From contig OY829326.1 in assembly GCA_963691655.1 (NCBI GenBank), forward strand, positions 148,756,998 through 148,820,997: a DNA stretch of 64,000 bases. The letters are read 5' to 3'. Shown one piece after another: positions 24,467-35,911 of the stretch (within the stretch, counting starts at the first letter, position 1; the number at the start of each line of letters is the position of its first letter). The DNA comes from Toxonevra muliebris. Lineage: Eukaryota; Arthropoda; Insecta; Diptera; Pallopteridae. Below the pieces are notes generated by a model. The model was not told the DNA's origin. It saw only the letters and a list, made by a program, of their open reading frames with translations, and ran no database searches. The translations under genes and the position numbers were made by a program.

Positions 24467-24628
24467 TAGCGGATTCACAGATTTTCTAAGGGAGGGGTTT
24501 AAATTTTTTTAACCTTTACAATATTTTTTTTTTTTTTTGATTCTTCATCAACAAACAAATGTATAAGATTTTCAACGATAAAGGGAGGAAGGAGGTTCAG
24601 CCCCAAAAGACCCCTCTAGAATCCGCTA
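24467..24628. mobile_element. Small inverted-repeat element (MITE-like)
   Basis: The left end TAGCGGATTC (24467-24476) is perfectly complementary to the right end GAATCCGCTA (24619-24628). Just inside both ends lie GAGGGG-type motifs. A related piece with the same left end and 'TTTCCTAAGGGAGGG' interior is at 35814-35911. No clear target duplication is visible. It is non-coding and would need a transposase in trans. Confidence 0.6.
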
Positions 24629-27600
24629 CTACTACATACATCTACGGTAAATGCACATGTATGTATCTATAGAGAAAAAAAACAAAAAAACAAAATTTCT
24701 AATATAAAAATTCCAACATCAATCTGTGGAATTTGCACAACCAACATATGTTGCTGCTGCTGTTGCTGTCACTGCTACTCTTTGATGCGCCTGTTCCTGC
24801 TCTTGTTGTCGCTATTTGGTCGATGTCGATATGTTTGAACAGCAGCATTAGCGCTCAAATCTATTCATTGCTGGTGGTGATGTTGTTTGCTGGTGATGAT
24901 GTGTAAACATTTACTTGACGTGCTCCAGTTTATTTTTCTGTTTCTACATTTTAACATTTTCCTATACATTTTTTTTTTTTTTTTTATTTGACTTTTCACC
25001 CTGTTTCCTATTTTTTTTTTTTTGTATAAAATATTTGCATTAAAATTTTTGTATTTTTTATTTCTGAATTTTGCTGAATTATTTCGATGGAAAACATGCA
25101 TGCTAAGAGAGGTGCAGAGGTTAATGTCTATCTTTTGTATATATGCACCTACCATGTAGATTAAAATGATACAAGGTTAAAAGTTTGATGCAAAAATATT
25201 CAAAATATTTCAAATATTTTTATTTACATATACGTACATATTTATTTATTATTATAAAAATAATCGATTCTTATGTGAGCATAAAAGTGTGTTAATAAAA
25301 GTGTGTCTGCTGCAGCAGCAACGATATATTGCTGCTGCTGCTGCTGCTGTTGTTTTACCTATGAACCAATTTGCATTTTAATAATGTTTTTGCTAGGTAC
25401 ATACATAGCTTCATGTGAGCGTTGATTGAAAGTGAAAATCAATAGGTATTTTGATATTATTACAAAAATAACAAGTACAGCACAAACACAATTGTGTCAG
25501 TGTCAAAAGTATGCATACGAAAAATAATGCAACATATTCTTATATAGAAATTAAATTTTTTTTTTTTTTTGAAGAAATAAATATTTTTTTCTGCTTTAAA
25601 CCTGAAAATATTGTATAAATACAGTTGAGTGGTTTTTGGTCTTCATCGTTTACCAACACAAAAACCAAAAAAAAAAACAAAACAAAAATAAGAACAATAC
25701 ACTAACTTAACCCTCCAGCGCACTATAAATCTTCAAATGCTAAAGTACAAAAAAAAAAAAAGAAACTAACAGCGACTACAAAACAAAACTAACCACAAAA
25801 GGGTGTGGGAACTCGTATGTATCATGCATACATATTCATATGTATATGTGTTGGTGTATTATGTGTTAAATAAAACGCATTAAATCAACACCATACCATC
25901 ATCAACAGCAACAACAACCCGAACAACAACGAACGCACATAAACAGTAGCTACAAAATCAAGAAAACGTGCTGAAAATGACCTAAAACAATAACGCCAAC
26001 ACAATCTTTGTCACCCTTATCACCCTTAACCCACTTGTCACCTTCTCTTGCCCTTCATCCTAAAACTTCCTACACCTACATACATGCTCTGCATATACCA
26101 AAGAAATACCACAAAAGTTGCCATTTCACATGATGATGGTAATCAGTTGTATATGGATGTATACATTCATGTGTGTGTGTGTGTGTGTGTATTTGATTAT
26201 GTGTGTATTGTCCTTTTTTTAAGATTTTATTGCTTGTTTATGACAATGTTTTCGTTGGTGCTGCTGCTCCTGCCTTTGTTGTTGTTGTTGTTTTTCTTTG
26301 TTTTTCATTGCTAGAAATTGCGTTTTCTAGCATTTGGAGGGCGTGTATGGACCAAAACTTTTACGAGCATATAATCGAAAAAGTTTTTTATTTAAGCTTG
26401 AACACAAACCTACACACACACACCTACATAAACATATACATACATAAAAACACTCATCATTGAAGCTGCCATTGCTTGCTTCTAATGTTCTTGAGTTTGA
26501 AGTATGTGGGGGTGTATATGTATGTATGCATGTGTATGGTTAGTAACTTTTTCCAACTTTTGTTTAACATTGTCGATTGCTATCGATACGACAAATTGCT
26601 GTGTGTTCTTGAAATGAGAAAGGAAAGTTAAGAAAGATCGCCAAAAACTCAATGGTTCTAGCAGCTTAAGTAGTTTAAAAAAAAATTTGTCCAAAAATTG
26701 TTAAATTGAGGACGACAAAAACATTGCTCTGTAAAGTCACTGACAAGCATGAGGGCGGAATTTTTTACAATTGAATAAATTAGTTTGTTCATGGTCTTTA
26801 TCCTTTCCACGAAATAAATATAAATATTGATCACCTACAATATAGGGAAGCTTCGGACCCCCAAATGCTTCATCAGCCTTTGAGAAAATTGCCACTTTGT
26901 GGAATACTTATTTAGAAATGAAATCTTCTCTAAACACACATTAATGTTGTTTTAAGATTGTTTAGCATGGAGAAAGGTTAATTTTTCTCATAGGTTGTCA
27001 CTACCATCCAAGCTTAACTTCTTGAAACTAACTTCCACTTCTAAATCAGGGATAAGCTGAGATGGATTTGAAATAAAAGTAGGAAATGGCACCCATGAGG
27101 ACATTCATCACGCTGACAAAGTCAATGCCTCGTAGATATGAAGCAATGAACAAAAATGTCATAAAATTGTTGCTTTTGTTTTGCGCATTCCTTTGATTTT
27201 TTTAAATAATTTGTTTTTACTTTTTTTTGGCCAACTTTTAAGTTTCTCAATATATAATTTAATCATTTGAGAACGAATTTAATCCACTTTCCTTTAAATA
27301 AAAATTGATTAAAGTCATAAAAACTTAATAAATATGATATGCCTAGATTTGTTTCTTTTGATTTCCACAGTACTTTACATATAATTAATAAATAAATTAA
27401 TCACGTGAACTTGATGCCTCTCATGCAAACTTTGAAGTTTGTCGTGGTTTTTATCAGATTTTAATGATTCTTATATTAAAAATTTTCTACTTAAATGTCT
27501 AGTTCATTTTTTATCAATATCTTTTGTGAAGGGCTATCTTATATGACCAATTGTGATTACTTCCACTACACGACCTTGATCTTTTCTGATAATTTTCATG

Positions 27601-27769
27601 ACAAATATTTTACAAGTTATTACAACTAACCACTGCTAAGACTTTAATCATGGAAAAACGGAATTGGCCCTCCATTAAAAGTATATTTTGGTGGCTAAAC
27701 AACATGTTAAATATCCCGCATCTACCCGAAAGCAATGACTATCTGACGTAACATGGGACCTCAAACAAA
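24629..27769. other. Non-coding region with microsatellites
   Basis: No credible exon. It contains CTG/GTT triplet patches (24750-24900; 25331-25352), long A/T runs, CATATG runs (25820-25860), a GT run at 26170-26190 and CACA/CATA runs (26412-26450). The segment 26700-27770 is unrecognised. Confidence 0.45.
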
Positions 27770-28440
27770 AAAGTTCCTTAAGCCTGTTTGTTATACATAC
27801 CTAAATTAACAAAAAAATATGGAACCAGTAGTCAAGACTTTGAAAAATTAACGCTTAGATTTAATTTTCGTAGTCTACTAAAAACATAATAAATTGATTA
27901 AATGTACTTGATTTTCAATAACGAACGGTTATGCTGACCAGTTAAAATGAGAAAACACAACAACAAATAAGTATACAGAACGGTTGTGGTAGTTTTCTTT
28001 CAGTATCTCTATTCAGTGAAGATATTTGGAATCAAATCTACAATTCTGGGTTTCGATTTCAAATATCAGTAGCTTATATAGAATATTGAAAGATGAAGAA
28101 CTATCACTAAGATCACTGATGAGTAATCGTGGCGGATTCTGAAACGGTCATCTGATTTGACCGTCTCTGTATACACTGTTGTTGTGATGACTACATAATA
28201 TATACGCTCCTTAAGCCTGTTATACATTACCTAAAAAACAAAAAAATAAAAAAAACAATGAAAATTTTTTTGTCAAGGTGACAAAGCCAATTACCCTATA
28301 TCACACTTGCCAAAGAATTGGTTAATGATATAGGATAACTTATCTCTTATAGAATCTTATAGAATGTTAAAAAGTAAAGAAAACCATCACTAAGATCACT
28401 GATGAAAAGAATCGTGGAGGATTCCGAAACGGCCGTGTAA
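27770..28440. repeat. Diverged local duplication
   Basis: Two cues recur in the same order. CCTTAAGCCTGTT..TATACAT..CCTAAA with A-rich sequence is at about 27776 and 28211. ATCACTAAGATCACTGATGA followed by AATCGTGG.GGATTC.GAAACGG is at about 28102 and 28390. The spacing differs (about 325 bp against 180 bp), so the copies have diverged by indels. Probably two fragments of one unnamed repeat. Confidence 0.6.
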
Positions 28441-28653
28441 TAAACCTGATAAAATCAATCAAACAAATTAATAGACATGAACTCAACCATAAAAAATAAA
28501 CAACTGGAAATAGACTGGAGTCCGCCAGTTAGTCGGCGCATCGGCGCAAAGGCAAACCAGTAAAGACCTGAAGAAAAAACCCTGAAGCTAAAATGCTTAA
28601 ACACCGATATCAACGGGTTGACGCTTGACAAAAGTAAATATAGAGTATTTGAC

Positions 28654-28965
28654 AGGCTGAGAGAAAAAGTGGGCTAAAATTTATATAAGAGCAAAAATGA
28701 AATAATTTAGAGTGTCAGTGCAAGAATGGCATAAATAATACGGTTTAGAGAGAAAATAAAACGCCATAAAAGTAAGAACAAAAATGGTATAACAATTCTT
28801 TCAGAGCAAGAACAGCATAGTTTTTTATTCCGTTTTCGCTCTGAACATATTTCGTTTCACTTTTGCTCTGAACATATTTCGTTTTGCTTTTGCTCTTAAG
28901 TAAAATTATTCCACTTTTTTCTGAACGTAGAAGTTATACCACTTTTGCTATCAGCCTCTCATTTG
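28654..28965. mobile_element. Fold-back-like palindrome built from short repeats
   Basis: The left arm (about 28654-28820) contains several direct copies of a ~25-30-bp unit around AGAGCAAAAATGGAATAA. The right arm (about 28821-28965) contains the same unit in reverse orientation (CACTTTTGCTCTGAACATAT twice at 28858-28880). The tips match: GGCTGAGAGAAAAAGTGG on the left and, reversed, GGCTGATAGCAAAAGTGG on the right. Long inverted arms made of short tandem repeats are the architecture of fold-back elements. No coding sequence or sure target duplication is seen. Confidence 0.65.
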
Positions 28966-29629
28966 TGGCTCACCTGGGGATCCATGAGAAAATATAATAA
29001 CATGTAACTACTAACTATATTTCTTTAGATATATAAAGACTCACAAAATTGATCACCTAAAGCAACAAAGACTAATATTTAAATTACTGTTAGTTGAGGA
29101 GGATGGAGTCTTTGCTGTTTCATGACATCGGTTGAACTATTTCATAATTTCTTTTGTATAAAAGATGCCACTCCTACTCAAAAAATCATTCCCATCCAGT
29201 ACAGAAATTTTCAATGAATTCACTTCTATTTTTTATTTGTATTAACGCATTACAAAGAAAATTAAATTTCCTCCTTTTGGTCACACTTTCATTAACTGAG
29301 TTACAGCTCAACCATTTCCGTGTAACTCCCAATAGAGCATAAGACCTTAATCAATAACTTTAATCTATTTTTGTACTTTACTAACTTCAGTTAATTTTAC
29401 GTTTTGCCAAATAGTTAATTTCTTTTTGAACCCTTCAATTCTACATAGATGACTTTGTGCTTTTCTTGCAGATTCCAGTAAAGAACTGAGTCACAAATTT
29501 CATTGGCATGCTTCCTGGTCCTACACATTCTCTTTCGTATTTTGATTTAGTTGGCAATTTGTTTCATGGTGTGTGTTTTGTATAGAGTTTTGTAAATAAA
29601 ACTGTGCAACAATTTTACACTTTACAAAA
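28966..29629. other. AT-rich non-coding spacer
   Basis: Nothing recognised. Confidence 0.4.
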
Positions 29630-30615
29630 TCAAATGGCAAATGGATAACTTTCTCAGGGTTATTCGGGGTCGCTGATTCCGACCCTGTTGGACTTAAGTG
29701 AATGACTTCAACTATTTTTTAATGGAGAATATTTTCTCCCAAGAACGATTATTATTTTATCCAACAATTAATCCAGTATAAAGGTTTTATTATCAAAAAA
29801 AAATTCATATTTAAGAGCTAATTTCTTAAAAAAAAGTTGGACCTAGGTAATTTTGGCCTTCGTTGACCACAACTACTTTTCGATGGGGAGCATTTTTCAC
29901 CAAACCTCTATGATAGGTTTCGCGATCGTTTACCCGGTATAGCCATATATCAACTAATGGTGGCTTCACATAAAACCCAAAAGGTTGAGTAAAGGTTTTT
30001 GGTGAAGTGCTGACGTCTAAATAATTTTTTTCCCTTCCATGATAAGCAACTACAATCCTACGTACTTTAATTTTAAAAAAATTACCGCTATCTTCAAAAT
30101 CCTAACAGGTGAATTTAAAAATTCGTAAAAAAAAGTACCAAATGGTAACTTTAAGCGCTAGGGGTGGCTATCTGTTCAGTTGTATCAAAAAACTGGATAC
30201 GCCATTCGCTTAAGCGGTCTATTTTAAATAGGAGTAGATATTTGAAATTCTTTTATGTGCAAGAAAATTGTTTTTTCCATACAAGAACCCAAACCCATTG
30301 AAAAACATCCTTTTAAATCACGCTTTTCGGAGTAGCGCATCCAGTTTTCACAAATTTAAATTATTTTTTTTCACTTTGTTTGGTTTTAGCACCCTATTTT
30401 CATATTCTGCAGTCGCAAGAAAGATCTGAAATACTTCAGCATAATGTATTAAAAAATTATTAAAAAAAAAAAAATGTATGTAATATACATATACCAAAAT
30501 GATGGATTTTTTCCCCCTATAGTGGGAATTCCAGATGTAATAGAGGAAATCTGAGAACCGGGTCAGAAACAGCGACCTCAAATTACCCTTAAAAAGTTAT
30601 TCATTCGCCATTTGA
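29630..30615. mobile_element. ~1-kb element with ~60-bp inverted repeats, family unknown
   Basis: The left end starts TCAAATGGCAAATGGATAAC and continues with GGGGTCGCTGATTCCGACCC (to about 29690). The right end, reverse complemented, starts TCAAATGGCGAATGAATAAC and continues with GAGGTCGCTGTTTCTGACCC. About 80% of 60 positions agree. The interior is non-coding and AT-rich. The architecture is that of a non-autonomous DNA transposon. I do not recognise the superfamily from the ends and saw no sure target duplication. Confidence 0.72.
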
Positions 30616-31073
30616 AATTTACTGTTGCAATGTGTAATTAAGTGCCTCCAAATTAAAACTTATTAATTAGCATTATGTGGTAAAGTCTAAGTAAGTCCGC
30701 AAAAATTCCATTGAACATATTATGTTCCTATTGCTGATATTATTTTCCCTTACAAATGAGTGTCTAGAAGTGTAGAAAAATGTGCTTTAGTTCCTCATTT
30801 TCTTTCAGGCAAAAGTTTTATATATTATACTGTTTTATGTGTAAATATTTCAAGTGCTTCTTAGATTATTTTTACTAAACTTATTATATAGATCTGCTCA
30901 TTTTATGTTAATGTTACCAATTTACAACTTTGTCTCAGCCTAATGAATTTCCATTCCTTGAACTCTTTCTTTCGGGATCAATGTAATTCTTGGCTTTGAG
31001 TATCAAATAGTCGGTTATCTCATTACGATTTATTTATTTGTATCCATGAAACGAATTACGGATCATTCAGAAG
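30616..31073. other. AT-rich non-coding spacer
   Basis: Nothing recognised. Confidence 0.4.
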
Positions 31074-31763
31074 CTATAGATTTTCCATTAAAGATATCAC
31101 AAAGAAGCTCAGCTCTCTGAATGCAGCTTGATTGTCAGAGTTTATTATTATTTCTTGATCATTGCACTTACGTTTGAGGCTTAGCTGCTCACGAAGCTTT
31201 ACGTGAAGAATCTCCACTTGGACGATGCTGGGTATTTTCTCCATTAGCTCTGAGTGTCTGGTTTTTGGTTCGACTACTTCTGCCCCCGTTCACCTTTCTG
31301 GCTCAAATTGTTTGTGTAACACTTTTATACACGCACATTTGGGAAGGGTTCAGAAATTTAACAGTGCCACCATGGGTTCCACAGGGCAACTTAATATTGC
31401 CCTATGTTGCAAACATGGACTTGAGTGGGGACTTTTGTGTGTGTTTTCCCCTTTGTAGAACCAGGCAGCTGCCCCCTAAATGAGAAAAGTCTACAACAAT
31501 AACGTGTGCATAGGATGCATACGGAGTATATTATGAATGATTTGGTGGCTTTGGTAATTATGTTGTCCGCAGTTTTTTTTTCGAGAGAAGGTGGGAATTA
31601 AGAATTATTCCTTGTTATTTATTATCCCCAACTTCCAGTTTCTGAAGGAAATACACCAAGTCTGATTTTGATGGATTTATATTTTGATCTATTAATTCCA
31701 ACTCTGCGTGAGTTTTAATCCACTCTGAATAATATCGCAGTGTGTGAGATGGTCATCAGCTAA
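31074..31763 (-). pseudogene. LOA/R1-like LINE remnant (RT palm and RNase H pieces)
   Basis: On the minus strand the first piece (31763 down to about 31625) reads LADDHLTHCDIIQSGLKLTQ, the reverse-transcriptase active-site block with YADD changed to LADD, then INPSKSDLVYFLQKLEV. After a gap of decayed sequence, 31260-31074 reads IPSIVQVEILHVKLREQL and EIIINSDNQAAFREL, matching the FQAEI…SDSQAAI core of LINE RNase H. The thumb domain and the first RNase H strand are deleted. Frameshifts and stops are present. It aligns with the same RNase H region of the copy at 41952-42766. Confidence 0.75.
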
Positions 31764-33674
31764 GCTATCCCTAAATGTATACTCATTGGCAGAAATATAA
31801 TTAAATTGAAATCTTGATTTGTTGGCCAAATAATGTAAGAGAATATAAAAAGAACTGATTATTCAGCAGAGAACAAAAACCAAATAGGTTTTTAAGGTAA
31901 ATAAATAAAATTAAATTAATTTACTAAAACGATTGTGAAATACAAATCGCCGCCAGACTTGAGCAATCGAAAGATTTTGATATTTATTTAAAATATTCAA
32001 ACCAGATTCAATATAGAAAACCCATTTCCTTTTTTTTCTTAATGAACTTTTAATATTGCTTATCAATTTCATACTGAAAATTTGTCAGTATCATTAAACT
32101 CTAAATCAATATTTTCTTTTTGAGATATAAAACTGCATTCAATTACTAAATATTCCATTGACTGTATTAGAAATATTAGTTTCCAATGATTAACTCTAGA
32201 TTGGTTTAAACTATTTCTTTTCTCAGTTCTTTCAATTCTAATATAACTTTCAAAAACTTTATTTATTTACAAAATGCAAGCAGGCAACAACAACTTCTTA
32301 GCACACAAATAACGCATAAATAAAAGTTTATCTAAATTGACAGTTTAGATAACACAAGCATAGAAACTAAAGAAAAAGTAATAATTAATATTTACTAAAC
32401 TGTCAAATAAAACTTGAAAATAATTACGCTTACATGTTGACATGACAACAAATTGCGGCAATTCGGCAGCACAACTCAGTAGTGACGGCAGAAGCTATTA
32501 CAAGAAGATAGTGGTGTATGCCAATTTGAAAGGAAAGAAAAGAAGGATAAGAAAGAGAGAGAGAGAGAGATAGGAAGAGGAAAGAGGTAAATAGGAAGGA
32601 ATACTTGCCAACATTGCGCGTAATTGAAAAATACTTGAACGCTCGCACCGCGTATCTAAACTGTCAATTTATATGCTGTCAATGTGTTGGTATGTGTGTG
32701 TGTGTAACTGAATTGTGAATTGTGTAAATGCGGGTATGAAAGTATTAGCAAAGAAGCTGAAAAAGAAGACGATTATATATGCATGTAACTGTATACTAGT
32801 GCCATTTCTACTTAAGTGTATTCACTAATCAACAAAACATTTACGCAGTCATTGCGTACATATTAAAGAGCAGCAGCAGAAATATTTAGAATAGAATAAC
32901 ACAAATATCGTATACTAAACACTTTTGCATAAGCATAGGATACAGGAAACAGGAAACGGAAAAAGAGTTAATATTATTACTTATGCGATTGTTGTGTATA
33001 AATTATCGGTGGTAATTTGTCATTTGCATAGAACGCAAACTTTGACATTTTAACTGAAATTATTGCAAAGCGTTAGAATAACAAGAGGATGAAAGTGAAT
33101 TATGAATGTTCAAAATTTTAATTTGCATTTAAGTTGATAGCAAAATAATTTAATGCTATAAGAAAATTAGTATAAAGAAATTTTTGTTAGAATTTTTAGA
33201 ATTTATATGCAAATATGAAAATCTGTTGGTTTTTTGGAGTAATTGTAACTCGTAGGTTTTAATGATTTATTGAAAATTGAATGAAATTTTTATTTTTTTT
33301 TAGATATTTTTAAAGAAAACATTTTTTTCTGGGATATCCCAAGCATCATCATAAAAATCGTCATGAAAGTGCAGCCAGTCTTTGAGCTTTATACCTACCA
33401 AGTACAACTAGTTCTCTAGAAATCCACACCTTACCTTAACTGCTTAGTTACATTTTAGCTTCCACAAACTTAGGTATCGAACCTATTTCAGAAAGTAATC
33501 AAAACCAATGAAGTCAAGTACTCTAGAATTTCTGAAAGGTACTTTTTACTTTTTCAGTCTCAAAAATCCGAATATCTAATCGAAATTTAGTACTCAGGAA
33601 CAGTCCAATCTATACCAAGACTACCTGGTAAAGGTCGGATAAAGGCAATCAGATCAAATTTTAGCCTCTTAAAT
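31764..33674. other. Non-coding region, one inverted repeat pair
   Basis: No gene recognised. It contains a GA run at 32553-32571 and the 18-bp inverted repeat pair at 32334-32670, annotated separately. Confidence 0.45.
32334..32670. repeat. 18-bp perfect inverted repeats 300 bp apart
   Basis: AAATTGACAGTTTAGATA at 32334-32351 is the exact reverse complement of 32653-32670. The left copy is itself part of a hairpin TTATCTAAA-TTGACAG-TTTAGATAA. CTGTCAA (TTGACAG) occurs four or more times within 350 bp. It could be the tips of a small transposon or a cluster of TGACAG-type binding sites. Confidence 0.6.
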
Positions 33675-34107
33675 CCACTTTTTACGTTTTTTACTGTAGC
33701 AGACCCCCTTATCTATAGTAAAAAAGACGCTTTATATGATTTTTACTGTTGCAGACCCCCTTTTCTATAGTAAAGAAGCTACTTTTTACGTCTTTTACTG
33801 TCACAGACCCCCTTTTCTATAGTATTGAAGCCACTTTTCATGTTTTTTACTGTCGCAGACCCTCTTTTCTATAATAAAGAAGCTACTTTTTACTTCTTTT
33901 ACTGTCACAGACCCCCTTTTTTATAGTAAAGAAGCTACTTTTTACGTCTTTTACTGTCGCAGACCACCTTTTCTATAGTATTGAAGCCACTTTTTACGTT
34001 CTTTACTGTCGCAGACCCCCTTTTCTATAGTATTGAAGCCACTTTTTACGTGTTTTTACTGTCGCAGACCCCCTTTTTAATAGTATAGAAGGCACATTTT
34101 ACGCTTA
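33675..34107. repeat. 52-bp tandem repeat array, about eight copies
   Basis: The word AGACCCCCTT or a close variant recurs at 33701, 33753, 33805, 33857, 33909, 33961, 34013 and 34066, a spacing of 52 bp (53 once). Each unit includes ACTGTCGCAGACCCCCTTTT and TATAGTA..GAAGC.ACTTTTTACG. Two subtypes are mixed: units with GTCACAG and TAAAGAAGCTAC, and units with GTCGCAG and TATTGAAGCCAC. Confidence 0.95.
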
Positions 34108-34479
34108 ATATAAGCTAAAAGCTTCTATAAAAATCGGCTAACGAGATAAAAATATAAGTGCCTTAGCAAAAAAACTTTCCAAATCAGATCGAGCATAGGC
34201 CAGCTGAGGCAAATTCCTTGGTTTTCTTAGTTTAATAAAAATTTAAAAAGCACATAAATCAAAAAATTGATCGCCTTTTTACCATTTAAATCCCTCGAGC
34301 AATGTTGCGTGAGAATGCTTGAGACTACGAGTTACATACAAATTAATGTCATACATACAAACGTTGTCAAAATAATTGAAAGTAGCAAAACGCTTTCACT
34401 TTGGCAGTAGCAAAAATTATGACGAAAAACCGCAAATTTCATTACAGAAACGATTACAACAAATGCCAACGACTGCAAG
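34108..34479. other. AT-rich non-coding spacer
   Basis: Nothing recognised. Confidence 0.4.
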
Positions 34480-34810
34480 CAGTGGCGGATCTAAACGAAA
34501 TTAGGCTAACTGAAGCCATAATACAATACTTTCATTTGTAAGAGCAGCAAAAAGATAAACCATTACTTCACGAAATGTAAACGAAATTATTTTCCTTGCT
34601 TTTGAAGTTGGTCAGGCTTTATTCGACCTAATAACCTTCGATTTTATGTAAAGTATTTCATAGTCTCAGAAAAGTCATTTTTTTTGTTTTTTTTAAATTG
34701 TGCTGGGAAAAAAAAAAACTTTCAAATTTGTTTATTGGAATGTTAATGTAATCGTTGTGAAAGTTGACATGGCTTACTAAAACTCTCAACAATTGATAAA
34801 TACGCCACTG
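34480..34810. mobile_element. hAT-like MITE
   Basis: The left end CAGTGGCGGATCTA (34480-34493) pairs with the right end TAAATACGCCACTG (34797-34810), 11 of 14 positions. The CAGTGGCG start fits hAT termini. The 331-bp interior is non-coding. No 8-bp duplication is seen, so the insertion is old or the ends have decayed. Confidence 0.6.
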
Positions 34811-35813
34811 GTTTCTACAACTACCACCACATTATCGATGACATTGATTGCTTTTAACCAGTGCATTCACTGTTGATGCTGTTGCTGCCAAACCTTTTAG
34901 CAAAATATGACAGTAACTTATTTTATGATTTTAAATTATTTTTATTAATTAAATTAATTACAATGCGGTCATGAAAAATTACGCATATACACCTACAATG
35001 AAATTGATAGTTGAGGTTGCTGATGAAAGCTGAAGAGACTTTTGTATGGTGTTACTTAATAAAAGGGTTACCATCATTGATATTGGGTGTTTGGCATTTT
35101 GTGACATTCACTCTCTTTCCCTCCTACTCTCACACAATCTCAATCATACATTTCTCTCCCTGTACTCGTATAAGTGTGTGTGTGTGTGTGTGAGTTGATT
35201 TTTCGGGGACACTTTGGGCATGTGGATTGAATGCGGTTTTTTTTTAATAAATGCAATTTGTAAAAGCACTCAACAGCATAAAAGCTTTTTAATATCGGTA
35301 AATTTGATCAAATTAACGTACGATTTCTGTGTGCTATATGTCTATCTGGATGTATTTGCGCGTATATGAATAACAGCTTGGCTTTTAGTGCTACACATTG
35401 AGAGGATGACATGTTAAATTGTAATTATGCTTACGCATAGTAGACAGGAAGTTCAGGTGGATGAAATAAATTGTATGTTACTGTTGTTGTTTGAATATTG
35501 TTGTTTTTGTTAATATCATATTACCAAAAATTGAATGTAGAGTCAATATTCTTTATAAATTGTTAAAAGCTTACATAGACACTATTGGTAAATAGTTATT
35601 TTCTTAACTAATTAAAAAAGCTTTTAGTGAAGAATTTTGAGTTGCCTTTGATAATAAAAATTTGTGAGCAGAGTTTTGGCTTTTGAATGGTACAATTAAG
35701 TTAGGAAAATTAGTTTAGATTAAGTAAAGTTGAATCGTAGTTCCTTAAAACTCAGTTAAAGCAAAAAGGGTGATTTGTGGTCCTGCCGATTTTTCTATTA
35801 TTTATGGAATGCT
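34811..35813. other. AT-rich non-coding spacer
   Basis: It contains a GT run at 35175-35192. No gene recognised. Confidence 0.4.
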
Positions 35814-35911
35814 GTAGCGGATCCGAAAATTTCCTAAGGGAGGGATATTATTTTTTTCATTATATCAATTTTTTTTTTTTTTGCCTCATGAACAACGATC
35901 AAAATGTGTAA
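35814..35911. mobile_element. 5' fragment of the small inverted-repeat family at 24467
   Basis: It begins TAGCGGATCCGAAAATTTCC and continues AAGGGAGGG, a T-rich block, then CATGAACAACGATCAAAATG. This parallels 24467-24580 (TAGCGGATTC, TTTTCTAAGGGAGGGG, T-rich block, CATCAACAAACAAATG). The right terminus is missing. Confidence 0.55.

Noticed and set aside
31225..31483. Plus-strand open frames in the LOA-like remnant
   Set aside because: They are antisense to decayed LINE coding sequence on the minus strand.
34472..34818. 8-bp target duplication for the hAT-like MITE at 34480
   Set aside because: Flanking 8-mers ACTGCAAG and GTTTCTAC do not match.
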